Shown here in pieces: positions 6,629-13,383 of a DNA stretch of 14,026 nt. Both the position numbers and the translations under genes were made by a program. Every line of letters begins with the position of its first letter. Within the stretch, counting starts at the first letter, position 1. Source of the stretch: Planctomycetaceae bacterium (GTDB lineage: Bacteria > Planctomycetota > Planctomycetia > Pirellulales > Pirellulaceae); the NCBI GenBank assembly GCA_007129635.1, contig SKVE01000144.1, positions 1-14,026 of the forward strand, written 5' to 3'. The notes beneath the pieces were generated by a model. That model was given only the letters and a program-made list of their open reading frames with translations, searched no databases and was not told the DNA's origin.

Positions 6629-7057
6629 TCATTTTTCTTGGTAGGGCTGCCCGAATTCCCAGGTGATCTGATCTTTGGGTTGGACCGTCTGCACGGCGAA
6701 GCTGCGGTCGGCAAGTTTTCCATTGATTCGGTACAGCCAATTGCGATCTCGTCCTTGGTTTTCCAAGTCATCGATTTGGACCAGAAACGCGGTGGCCCCG
6801 CGTCCTCGGTAGCGAAAGGTAATGCCCCTTGGATGGTCTTGGGCCGCTTGCATGGCGTCCAGCACCGTCATCGATTCCTTCCAGGCCAAACGGGGAAAAT
6901 GTTTTTGGACCCCGTCCCCGTAATCGATGGTCAAGGCGGTCGTGTTCGCCGATGGTTCGGCGGCGTTGGTGGGCACTGCCAAGGCGACCGCCACCAGAAT
7001 CAAGGCAGCGCCGATCAACAATCGGCCGCAGCGGCTGTGGGAGGTTGGTCGGAACAT
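6629..7057 (-). CDS. secreted DUF4430 (transcobalamin-like) domain protein
   Basis: A 142-aa protein with an N-terminal signal sequence or anchor (hydrophobic 12-30, likely cleavage near TNAAE at 30-34). Residues about 60-137 form a DUF4430 domain, the fold shared with the C-terminal lobe of intrinsic factor/transcobalamin. The signature is TVLDAMQAA, then NWLYRINGK (106-114), then QPKDQITWEFG. Bacterial DUF4430 domains occur in surface proteins, some near ECF-type transporters, so ligand capture is possible, but binding of cobalamin is not shown. AAAGGAG lies seven bases before the ATG. It begins 39 nt after the RNase R stop, so it is probably transcribed with it. Confidence 0.8.
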   Translation of the reverse strand: MFRPTSHSRCGRLLIGAALILVAVALAVPTNAAEPSANTTALTIDYGDGVQKHFPRLAWKESMTVLDAMQAAQDHPRGITFRYRGRGATAFLVQIDDLENQGRDRNWLYRINGKLADRSFAVQTVQPKDQITWEFGQPYQEK

Positions 7058-7096
7058 AGAACGGCTCCTTTGTCAGGGATTGCAAATCTCGCGGAT

Positions 7097-9373
7097 TCAT
7101 TCAGGTCGACGAGGCCCTTTTCCGCGACTGGATTTCTTCTTCGTCGGTCGCGCGGTCTTGGACTTCTTTTGGGCCGTCTCTTTCTTGCTTTCGTCGGAAG
7201 GGATCAACCGAGCCACGCCGCTGGCCTGACTCAACCGGCGAACCATGCGCAGGTCCAGTTCGCGGCGGTCGATATCGATACGAACGATTTCCACCTGGAT
7301 GATATCGCCCAATCGATAGCTGTTGCCTTGGCGGTGTCCGGTCAATGAATGCGTACTGCGGTCGTAGCGATAATAGTCATCGGCCAGTGTTTCGGTGCGG
7401 ATCAGGCCCTCGGCCGGCAGCTCGATCCCCTGGGCAAACAGCCCGAACTCCTCGACGCCGGTGATCACGGCTTCCATCTGCTCGCCGATCCGCTGTTGCA
7501 GGAAGGTCAGCAGTTTGACCTTGATCAACTCCCGCTCCGCCGCCTCGGCTCGCTGCTCGCGATCCGAGCAATGGGCACCGATCACGGCCAGTTGATCGAA
7601 GTCATCGACCGGGCGTTGGCCGCGAGCCAATCGGTCGAACATACGATGGGTGACCAGATCCGGGTATCGGCGGATGGGCGAGGTGAAGTGGCAGTAGTGG
7701 CGGCTGTTCAGGGCATAGTGGCCTTCTTCGACGGGCGAGTAGACGGCCTTTTGCATGCTTCGCAGCACGGCGAAATTCACCGCGTGTCGGCGAGGATCGT
7801 CGCGTACTTGCTGGACGATTCGCTTGATCTCGAAGCGGCTGATCAGGCTGTCGCATTCCAGGCCCAGTTCGCGCACGAATTCGGTCAGGGCTTGCAGTTT
7901 TCGCGGATCGGGCTGTTCGTGGATCCGCCGCAGGAAATTCAATCCCTGATCGTTCAAATGCTCCGCAACCGCTTCGTTGGCGGCCAGCATGAATTCTTCG
8001 ATGAGCTGATGGCTGACCGTCTGCTGGACGGCATGCGCTCCGCAGACGCGGCCTTGCTTATCCAGATCGATCTTGATTTCGGGCAGGGTCAGTTCGATCG
8101 CGCCCCCCTCCAGCCGTCGCTGCCGCAGGATCATGGCCAGTTGGTGCATGCGGCCCAGCAGCGCGAAGATGCCGCTGGCCAGTTTGGATTTCCAACGATT
8201 CGGATCCGTCAGATAATCGTCGACCTCTTCGTAACTGAACCGACGTTTGCTGACGATGGCCGAGTTATGAAACTCGGTGGCCACCCGCGCCCCGTCGGCG
8301 GTCCATTCGATGAACACGGTTTTGGCGTAACGCAGCTTGTCCGGCTGCAGGCTGGCCAAGCCATTGGAGATCAGCTCGGGCAACATGGGGATCACACGGT
8401 CGGGCAAATAGACGCTGGTACCCCGTTCACGAGCTTCGATGTCCAGCAACGAGCCTTCGGGCACAAAATGCGCCACGTCGGCGATATGGATCCCCAGCCG
8501 CCAATGGCCGTTTTCCAGTTGCTCCAGCGAGATGGCGTCATCGAAATCCCGCGCATCTTCCGGATCGATGGTGACGATGGTTTCGGCGGTCAGATCCAGC
8601 CGCGATTCGATGGATTCGTCGAATTCCGCTGCCTGGACCCGTGCATGATCCATCACATCCAGCGGAAAACGTTCGGGCAGATTGTATTCGCGGATGATCG
8701 AGCGCGTATCGACGCCCGGCGCGCCTCGAGCCCCCAGCACCTCGACAATCACGCCTTCCCCCGGATGGAAATGGGTGGGAAAGCGGAGCATTTCGATGAC
8801 GACCTTATCGCCTTCCGCGGCGTTCTTCGCCCCTGGATCGGCCACGGGAATCGGCTCGGTGAAAATGCTGCCATCGATCTGGACGCACGCCTGGCCGGCA
8901 CGCTGAAGAAAAACCCCCACAAATTGACTTGTTTCCCGCTGTAGCACCTCGACCACCGCTCCGCTCAACCGCGGATCGCCGGGGCGCGACCGTTTCAAGC
9001 GGACCTTGACGACATCGCCCGTGGCGGCATCGCCCGTTTTTCGCAGCGGGATGAAGATATCCTGCTGACGGCCTTCCGAGACGGGAGTGCCCAAGGGACG
9101 TACAAACCCGTAGCCCTTGGAGGTGCGATGAAATTCCCCGGTCACCAACGGCCGTTCGGAGCGGACCGGCACCGCCCCCGGCAAAGCGACCAGATGCCTC
9201 GATCCCCAAGCCAACTTACCGGCCTTGATCAATTGCTTGACGAGCTTTCGAAAATCACGATGGGTTTCGGGCGGCAGATCCAACTGCTTGGCGAGCACAC
9301 GCGGCTTGACGGGCTGATAATTCGGGGCACTGACATGGTCCAGGATGCGTTGTTCGATCGATTCGTCGCTCAT
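7097..9373 (-). CDS. rnr: ribonuclease R (RNB-family 3'-5' exoribonuclease)
   Basis: Processive hydrolytic 3'-5' RNase that degrades structured RNA in the cytoplasm. At 758 aa it is slightly shorter than the E. coli enzyme. An N-terminal winged-helix-like region (about 1-60) is followed by cold-shock/OB domains (about 75-215, with TSKGYGFVRP), then the RNB domain from about 255. IDPEDARDFDDA holds the metal-binding acids Asp270, Asp276, Asp278 and Asp279. HFTSPIRRYPDLVTHR (562-577) is the family signature. An S1 domain spans about 630-711, followed by a Lys/Arg-rich tail typical of RNase R. The ATG directly abuts the TAA of the upstream exoribonuclease gene (TAAATG), so translation is probably coupled. 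The same region carries a long antisense open frame that I consider a codon-bias shadow. Confidence 0.97.
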   Translation of the reverse strand: MSDESIEQRILDHVSAPNYQPVKPRVLAKQLDLPPETHRDFRKLVKQLIKAGKLAWGSRHLVALPGAVPVRSERPLVTGEFHRTSKGYGFVRPLGTPVSEGRQQDIFIPLRKTGDAATGDVVKVRLKRSRPGDPRLSGAVVEVLQRETSQFVGVFLQRAGQACVQIDGSIFTEPIPVADPGAKNAAEGDKVVIEMLRFPTHFHPGEGVIVEVLGARGAPGVDTRSIIREYNLPERFPLDVMDHARVQAAEFDESIESRLDLTAETIVTIDPEDARDFDDAISLEQLENGHWRLGIHIADVAHFVPEGSLLDIEARERGTSVYLPDRVIPMLPELISNGLASLQPDKLRYAKTVFIEWTADGARVATEFHNSAIVSKRRFSYEEVDDYLTDPNRWKSKLASGIFALLGRMHQLAMILRQRRLEGGAIELTLPEIKIDLDKQGRVCGAHAVQQTVSHQLIEEFMLAANEAVAEHLNDQGLNFLRRIHEQPDPRKLQALTEFVRELGLECDSLISRFEIKRIVQQVRDDPRRHAVNFAVLRSMQKAVYSPVEEGHYALNSRHYCHFTSPIRRYPDLVTHRMFDRLARGQRPVDDFDQLAVIGAHCSDREQRAEAAERELIKVKLLTFLQQRIGEQMEAVITGVEEFGLFAQGIELPAEGLIRTETLADDYYRYDRSTHSLTGHRQGNSYRLGDIIQVEIVRIDIDRRELDLRMVRRLSQASGVARLIPSDESKKETAQKKSKTARPTKKKSSRGKGPRRPE

Positions 9374-10354
9374 TTAGTTCTCTCGCGCGGCTTCGCCACC
9401 CTTGTAGAGTTTTCGACCCAAGGGGGCCTGAAACGGGGTCCAGTTGCTGTCGGTGTTGGCATCTTCGCGGATCAAAGTCCCCAGACTGTGCATCTTCGCG
9501 TCCAGATTGTCCAGATAGTGCAAGGCGATGGCTTCCAGCGTCATGGGCAGCTTGGGACTGCCGAATTCATACTGACCATGGTGGCTGACGATCATGTGCT
9601 GCAAACGTAACTGCAGCTCCCGAGGAAAGGGCTCGCGGGTCAGCCGTTCGACTTCTCGCACCTTTTCGTCCAGCATGCCCACGCCGATCACCAGATGACC
9701 GACCAATTGGCCCTCGTCGCTGTACGCCAGTTCTCGCTCGTACGTCAATTCGCGAATCTTCCCGGCGTCATGCAGGAAGGCGCCCAGCAGCAGCAGATCG
9801 GCGTCCAGATCGGGGTAGTGAGGCGCCACAATCGATACCAACCGCAACATACTGTGAATATGCTCGAGCAATCCGCCACGGTACGCGTGGTGATTCTTGA
9901 TCCCCGCCGGTGCCGATGTCAACGCCGCCATGAAGGCTTCATCCACCAGAAAACACTCGACCAGATTGCAGAGCGACTCGTTGCGCACCGTCCGCAACAT
10001 TTCGGCGACTTCGGCCGCCAGACGGTCGATTGTCGACACGTTCAGCGTCACGAAATCCGTTTCGTCCACGTCGCGAGGTATCACGCGATCGATGCGGGTG
10101 ACGATCATCTGCAATGCGCCGTTGTAAAACTGGGAGGTCCCCTGAACTCGGGCGTAGTCCCCGTTTTCGAACGAGCTGTACACTTTGTCGTTCGCATTCC
10201 ACATCATCGCCGTCAGCGATCCGCTGCGATCCGACAGACGCATCTGGAGGTAAAAATTGCCCTGCCGGTTGGTCCGCAGTTGTTTGTCGGCGACCAGGAA
10301 GACCTCGTCGACCGATTCGCGTTCGCCCAGTTGGCTAATAAAGCGTCGAGCCAT
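9374..10354 (-). CDS. yhaM: YhaM-type 3'-5' exoribonuclease (OB fold + HD domain)
   Basis: A 326-aa protein with the domain order of Bacillus YhaM (about 314 aa): an OB nucleic-acid-binding fold at about 15-95 (QGNFYLQMRLSDRSGSLTAM) and an HD phosphohydrolase domain at about 150-290. Likely metal ligands are His164 in GGLLEHIHSM, His195-Asp196 in GAFLHDAGK, His258/His259 in IVSHHGQYEFG, and Asp282/Asp285 in YLDNLDAK. The expected role is short-range 3' trimming of RNA or single-stranded DNA. The start fits the family N-terminus MARRFI, but no Shine-Dalgarno sequence precedes it: the leader reads CATCATCAC and, further up, is CCTCC-rich. It is the first gene of a unit with rnr. Another nucleic-acid HD hydrolase is a weaker alternative. 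Confidence 0.88.
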   Translation of the reverse strand: MARRFISQLGERESVDEVFLVADKQLRTNRQGNFYLQMRLSDRSGSLTAMMWNANDKVYSSFENGDYARVQGTSQFYNGALQMIVTRIDRVIPRDVDETDFVTLNVSTIDRLAAEVAEMLRTVRNESLCNLVECFLVDEAFMAALTSAPAGIKNHHAYRGGLLEHIHSMLRLVSIVAPHYPDLDADLLLLGAFLHDAGKIRELTYERELAYSDEGQLVGHLVIGVGMLDEKVREVERLTREPFPRELQLRLQHMIVSHHGQYEFGSPKLPMTLEAIALHYLDNLDAKMHSLGTLIREDANTDSNWTPFQAPLGRKLYKGGEAAREN

Positions 10355-10404
10355 GTGATGATGTGCCAGGAGGAAAGGAGGGTGCGAGAAATGGGAAACC
10401 GGTC

Positions 10405-10434
10405 ATTCTAAGGCAAACGGACGGAGAACTGCAA
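10405..10434 (-). promoter_or_regulatory. candidate sigma70-type promoter for the yhaM-rnr operon
   Basis: On the minus strand TTGCAG (10434-10429) and TAGAAT (10410-10405) are separated by 18 bases. The -10 matches the consensus at five of six positions and the -35 at three. A start about seven bases on would leave a leader of roughly 45 nt before the ATG. Planctomycete promoter consensus is poorly known to me. Confidence 0.4.
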
Positions 10435-10449
10435 GGACGCGAAAGGGGC

Positions 10450-10468
10450 CACGTCCCAGAAAGACGTG
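10450..10468. promoter_or_regulatory. CACGTC-N7-GACGTG dyad between two divergent promoters
   Basis: A perfect 6-bp inverted repeat, CACGTC at 10450-10455 and GACGTG at 10463-10468, placed between the two candidate divergent promoters. Its position suits an operator acting on either or both. It is followed on the plus strand by CTCTTTT, so a weak plus-strand terminator is an alternative. Confidence 0.35.
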
Positions 10469-10487
10469 ACTCTTTTCCGACACCCCT

Positions 10488-10516
10488 TTGAAGACGCGGG
10501 GTATTTTCCCTAAGAT
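10488..10516 (+). promoter_or_regulatory. candidate promoter for the TIM-barrel gene
   Basis: TTGAAG (10488-10493) and TAAGAT (10511-10516) are spaced by 17 bases, each matching the sigma70 consensus at four of six positions. A start near 10523 would give a leader of about 135 nt that includes the hairpin at 10580-10614. Confidence 0.35.
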
Positions 10517-10579
10517 ACGAGGCGTCAACGCGAATTAGGGCGAACGTCTGGCCTGCCGAACGGTCTTCCCAGCAACAAC

Positions 10580-10614
10580 ACGCCAAGTCGTCTTTTCCGC
10601 GGAAAGGATGGCGT
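10580..10614 (+). promoter_or_regulatory. leader hairpin upstream of the TIM-barrel gene
   Basis: The outer arms ACGCCA (10580-10585) and TGGCGT (10609-10614) enclose the 12-bp palindrome TTTCCGCGGAAA (10594-10605). The structure ends 45 bases before the ATG. It could fold in the mRNA, or the palindrome could be a protein site. No known riboswitch is recognised. Confidence 0.3.
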
Positions 10615-10659
10615 CCAACCACGCTAGAACCAACATTGTTTATAAAAGGGGAGGAATGC

Positions 10660-11661
10660 ATGTACAAAAACTTACACCCGTCTTCGTTAGGGGTAATTGG
10701 CAGGCAAAGCGAACTAATTGAATTGGCATTGACCTACGGATTTCGGGGGCTCGACTTAGAGGCTGGTGAGATCGTCAAACGGGCCCTGGTGTCCGGCGTG
10801 GAAGAAGCGGCCAGATACATTCACAGCGGTCGGGTAAAAGTAGGTGGTTGGGTGCAGCCGGTCGATTTGTCGGCCGGTGCCGAGGCGTTTGCTAAGCAGA
10901 TCGAGCGTCTTCCGGCGCTGGCTGCGGCGGCGAAGGAGATCGGATTCACGTACTGTACGCTTGAAATCCAACCAGCTAGTGAAGATTTGCCGTACCACGA
11001 GAACTTCGAGCAGCATCGAACGCGATTGCAAGCGGTGGCCGAAGCGCTATCGCCCCACGGGATTCGGGCCGGACTGGCCTTGCGAGCGGCTGCTGAGCAT
11101 CGAGCGGATGCAAGCTATCAATTCATCCACCAGGCCGAAGAACTGTTGACGTTGATCCGTACGATTGGCGCCGAACAGATTGGATTGGCGCTGGATACCT
11201 GGAACTGGCAGGTGGGTGGCGGTGGCAGTGACCAGTTGGCCGAACTGACGGGGCCACAGATCGTCTCGGTCACCATCGCCGACGTGCCGCTGGACGCCGA
11301 TCTTCGCTCGATCACCGACAAGCAGCGTCTGCTGCCAACCGAGGACTCGATCTCGCGTCATGGGAAGATATTGCGGTCATTCGTGGCGCAGAAGTATGCG
11401 GGGCCCGTAACGCTACGGCCCCATCCGAGCCATCTGGCTAAACTGCCTCGCGATGCCAGTGTGAACACCTGTGCTAGGCTGCTCGAACAGATCTGGGTCG
11501 CGGCCGGTCTGAGCAAGGCGGTCAAGGCGCCGGCGGTGATCCCCGACGCTGCGGCTGACGCTGCGGCTGACGCTACGGCTGAAGCTGCGGCTGAAGCTAC
11601 GGCTAATGAAACGGCGGATGGCGCTGCGGAACCGACTACTGAACCGACTTCTTCCGAGTGA
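10660..11661 (+). CDS. sugar phosphate isomerase/epimerase-like TIM-barrel protein with Ala-rich tail
   Basis: A 333-aa protein; residues 1-285 look like the AP-endonuclease-2/xylose-isomerase TIM barrel. LGVIGRQSELIELALTYGFRG is a typical first strand and helix (helix residues near 17-30). Candidate metal ligands are Glu102 in CTLEIQP, Asp179 in LALDTWNW and Asp208 in VTIADVP. The usual final Glu near the last strand is not evident: TLRPHPSHL occupies that place, so catalysis may differ or be lost. Residues about 286-333 are an Ala/Thr/Glu-rich low-complexity tail. The ATG at 10660 is chosen because GGGGAGG lies five bases upstream; an in-frame TTG at 10636 lies upstream of that site. It is cytoplasmic, as no signal peptide is present. 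The substrate is unknown. Confidence 0.8.
   Translation: MYKNLHPSSLGVIGRQSELIELALTYGFRGLDLEAGEIVKRALVSGVEEAARYIHSGRVKVGGWVQPVDLSAGAEAFAKQIERLPALAAAAKEIGFTYCTLEIQPASEDLPYHENFEQHRTRLQAVAEALSPHGIRAGLALRAAAEHRADASYQFIHQAEELLTLIRTIGAEQIGLALDTWNWQVGGGGSDQLAELTGPQIVSVTIADVPLDADLRSITDKQRLLPTEDSISRHGKILRSFVAQKYAGPVTLRPHPSHLAKLPRDASVNTCARLLEQIWVAAGLSKAVKAPAVIPDAAADAAADATAEAAAEATANETADGAAEPTTEPTSSE
11548..11607 (+). repeat. five 12-nt tandem repeats coding an Ala-rich tail
   Basis: Units of the type GCTGCGGCTGAC start at 11548, 11560, 11572, 11584 and 11596, encoding AAAD, AAAD, ATAE, AAAE and ATAN. The period keeps the frame, so length variation between strains would alter the tail without truncating the protein. 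Confidence 0.85.
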
Positions 11662-12211
11662 GCGAACCGGACGAAGCCAGCATCTGACAGGCTTGGTACC
11701 ATCGCACACTGATTCGGCCCGCTGCATAAGCCAGCAGACAGGTCAGGCTGAGCATGATCGCGCACCATCCGGCAGCGCGGTTGCCGTGCAATTGATCTTC
11801 GAGTCCCAAAAGCTGGACGATGTGGCTCTGAGGCTGGCCCATGATCAACACCGCGACGAGCATGGCGTAGACGAATGCCAAGAACAGCGTCGCCAACGAA
11901 ACAACCCACACGGTGCTCCAGTCCGGCAACTGCACCAGGTAAATCGTGTAGGCGAACTGGACCATCGCAGCCAGCAGTAGCAAGCAGGCCCATCGCGCAA
12001 CGCCCGGTGAATCGACGGACCGCAGGTGATCGACGATGTCCAACACGGCAGGGGTTGCGCTGAAGAGACTCGCCAGGATCATGGCGGCGGCCAACTGATA
12101 CACCGTCCAACGTCGTGAGGGTTCCGCCTGGTATCCCAGCACGCTGGTTGCCGCAGCACGATCCCTCGAATCTTCGCCGGCCGAGTTTTCGCCATCGATT
12201 TCGGTCAACAT
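11636..12211 (-). CDS. four-helix membrane protein of unknown function
   Basis: A 191-aa protein with a polar, acidic N-terminus (1-34) and four hydrophobic segments at about 37-59, 72-93, 100-124 and 146-166, ending in a basic RKKSVQ tail. I recognise no domain. The start ATG is preceded by GAGGAACC; the stop of the upstream Pro-rich gene and this gene's ribosome binding site overlap, with only six bases between the genes, so the two are surely co-transcribed. The last 26 bp overlap the tail of the convergent TIM-barrel gene, which is compatible with either gene being real. Confidence 0.75.
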   Translation of the reverse strand: MLTEIDGENSAGEDSRDRAAATSVLGYQAEPSRRWTVYQLAAAMILASLFSATPAVLDIVDHLRSVDSPGVARWACLLLLAAMVQFAYTIYLVQLPDWSTVWVVSLATLFLAFVYAMLVAVLIMGQPQSHIVQLLGLEDQLHGNRAAGWCAIMLSLTCLLAYAAGRISVRWYQACQMLASSGSLTRKKSVQ

Positions 12212-12217
12212 GGTTCC

Positions 12218-13207
12218 TCAGAGGAACAGCACCACGGCGATGATCATCACGACGCTGAGCAAGAAAAACGTGGCTCCCATCAGAAACATCATCGCCAGAT
12301 AGGACGATTCCTTGCGCCGTTTATGACGGTGAACGCGGGACCTGGCGGCCAGGATCGGCCGATCGGCGCCGCCCGGCCGCTGGGGTGTCGGGGTGGGTTG
12401 CGGCTGCATGGGCCAGGCGCTGCCGGATGATGATCGATCCGGCGGCGAACCGCTCAGAAGGCTGGGCGGAGCCATCGGCGGCGGAGTCGCGACCGGCTGG
12501 GGCTGAGCCCAAACCGGGGTGGCGGTCGGCAAGGGCTGCTGACCCGGCGTGTGACTGGCGCGATATCCCTGCTGGACAGCCTGGACCGGAACGCCGCCTG
12601 GTCCGGAAGTCGGCACGCCGCTGGGGTATCGGGACGCGACGGTCGGCAGGCTGGCAGGCGATGGAATCGGTTGCGACGCATTGGCAGGCGCTGGACCACC
12701 GGTCGAATCTGCCGATCGAGACGCCGCCGGCTGGGCCGGTTGTGAGCCCGACGGCATGGGAACTCGCGGCGCTGTCAACGAAGCTTCCGAACGCTGGTTG
12801 GCGTTGGGTGCCGGTGGAGCTGGGGCTGGTTGGATCGGGTACGCGCTGGAACTGGGGCGACCGGCTGGCTTTGCTGGCGTCCCAGGGCCGGGAACCTGTT
12901 GAGCCGTGGGCTGGGACGCAGCCGTCGGGGCCGGTTGGATCGGTCGCTCTTGGCCAGCCATGGGAACCTTGGGCGCGGGCCGGACTGGCTTCTCTTGGCC
13001 CCGACCGGCAGACGAACCAGGCACCTGGGGGGCGCCGGGCGGCGAGATGGGAACTTCCTGATTTGAGCGGGGATCCGGAGTATCGGGTGTCAAGACTCGC
13101 CCTCCCAATTCGAGGTGACTTGGATCGAGTTCTGCGGACCTGTGAAGGACAACACACAACTTTCTGCTTTTATTATCAGCCAAACATCGAGCGGTAGCAA
13201 GCACCAT
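12218..13207 (-). CDS. Pro-rich tail-anchored membrane protein
   Basis: A 329-aa protein. Residues about 40-285 are a disordered Pro/Ala/Gln/Ser/Gly-rich region. A basic cluster (RVHRHKRRK) precedes a single C-terminal hydrophobic helix (about 302-329) that ends the protein, so it is tail-anchored with the Pro-rich part probably cytoplasmic. No catalytic or zinc-ribbon motif is seen. The start is uncertain: the ATG at 13207 has no clear Shine-Dalgarno sequence and lies beside an inverted repeat, so the true start may be further in. It precedes the four-helix protein by six bases; the pair may form a membrane complex, which is inference. Coding is supported by the conserved-looking C-terminus and the tight operon spacing. 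Confidence 0.7.
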   Translation of the reverse strand: MVLATARCLADNKSRKLCVVLHRSAELDPSHLELGGRVLTPDTPDPRSNQEVPISPPGAPQVPGSSAGRGQEKPVRPAPKVPMAGQERPIQPAPTAASQPTAQQVPGPGTPAKPAGRPSSSAYPIQPAPAPPAPNANQRSEASLTAPRVPMPSGSQPAQPAASRSADSTGGPAPANASQPIPSPASLPTVASRYPSGVPTSGPGGVPVQAVQQGYRASHTPGQQPLPTATPVWAQPQPVATPPPMAPPSLLSGSPPDRSSSGSAWPMQPQPTPTPQRPGGADRPILAARSRVHRHKRRKESSYLAMMFLMGATFFLLSVVMIIAVVLFL

Positions 13208-13211
13208 TTGG

Positions 13212-13234
13212 CCGTCGCTAGTAGCTGGCGACGG
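13212..13234. repeat. near-perfect inverted repeat before the Pro-rich gene
   Basis: CCGTCGCTAG (13212-13221) and CTGGCGACGG (13225-13234) pair over ten positions with one G-T, around a TAG loop. It lies five bases from the annotated start of the Pro-rich gene on the minus strand, where it would cover the ribosome binding region. It could be an operator, a translation-blocking hairpin, or a dispersed palindrome. Confidence 0.45.
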
Positions 13235-13282
13235 AACAAGTTGAGTTCAGGGGATTCGCACCCCCCGCCCAGCCGTGCCCCG

Positions 13283-13311
13283 TTGACAAGATCGGTTTCG
13301 ATACGAACGAT
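13283..13311 (+). promoter_or_regulatory. weak candidate promoter for the DUF2760-Hsp70 genes
   Basis: A perfect TTGACA (13283-13288) followed after 17 bases by AACGAT (13306-13311), which matches the -10 consensus at only three positions. It lies about 70 bases before the DUF2760 start. Confidence 0.25.
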
Positions 13312-13383
13312 GGTCAGGTCGATGAAACTGGCGTTGCGCTAGTCTTGACCAAACGAAAGAATGAAACAACAGGGGTCATCTGC

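Noticed and set aside
7349..8944. A 531-codon open frame on the plus strand
   Set aside because: It lies wholly antisense to the RNase R gene, whose catalytic motifs are intact. The opening is explained by GC-rich third codon positions, and its translation shows no domain.
9695..10411. A 238-codon plus-strand frame
   Set aside because: Antisense shadow of the YhaM-type gene, which has its full OB and HD motifs.
10636..10659. TTG at 10636 as the start of the TIM-barrel gene
   Set aside because: GGGGAGG at 10648-10654 is correctly spaced for the ATG at 10660 and would be inside the coding region if TTG were used.
11358..12110. A 250-codon minus-strand frame overlapping both the TIM-barrel and four-helix genes
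   Set aside because: It crosses two better-supported genes, and its Ala/Ser-rich middle is just the complement of the 12-nt repeats.
12385..13197. A 270-codon plus-strand frame opposite the Pro-rich protein
   Set aside because: It is rich in Trp/Arg/Gly as expected from the complement of Pro/Ala/Gln codons. The minus frame ends in a clean membrane anchor and is tightly coupled to the next gene.
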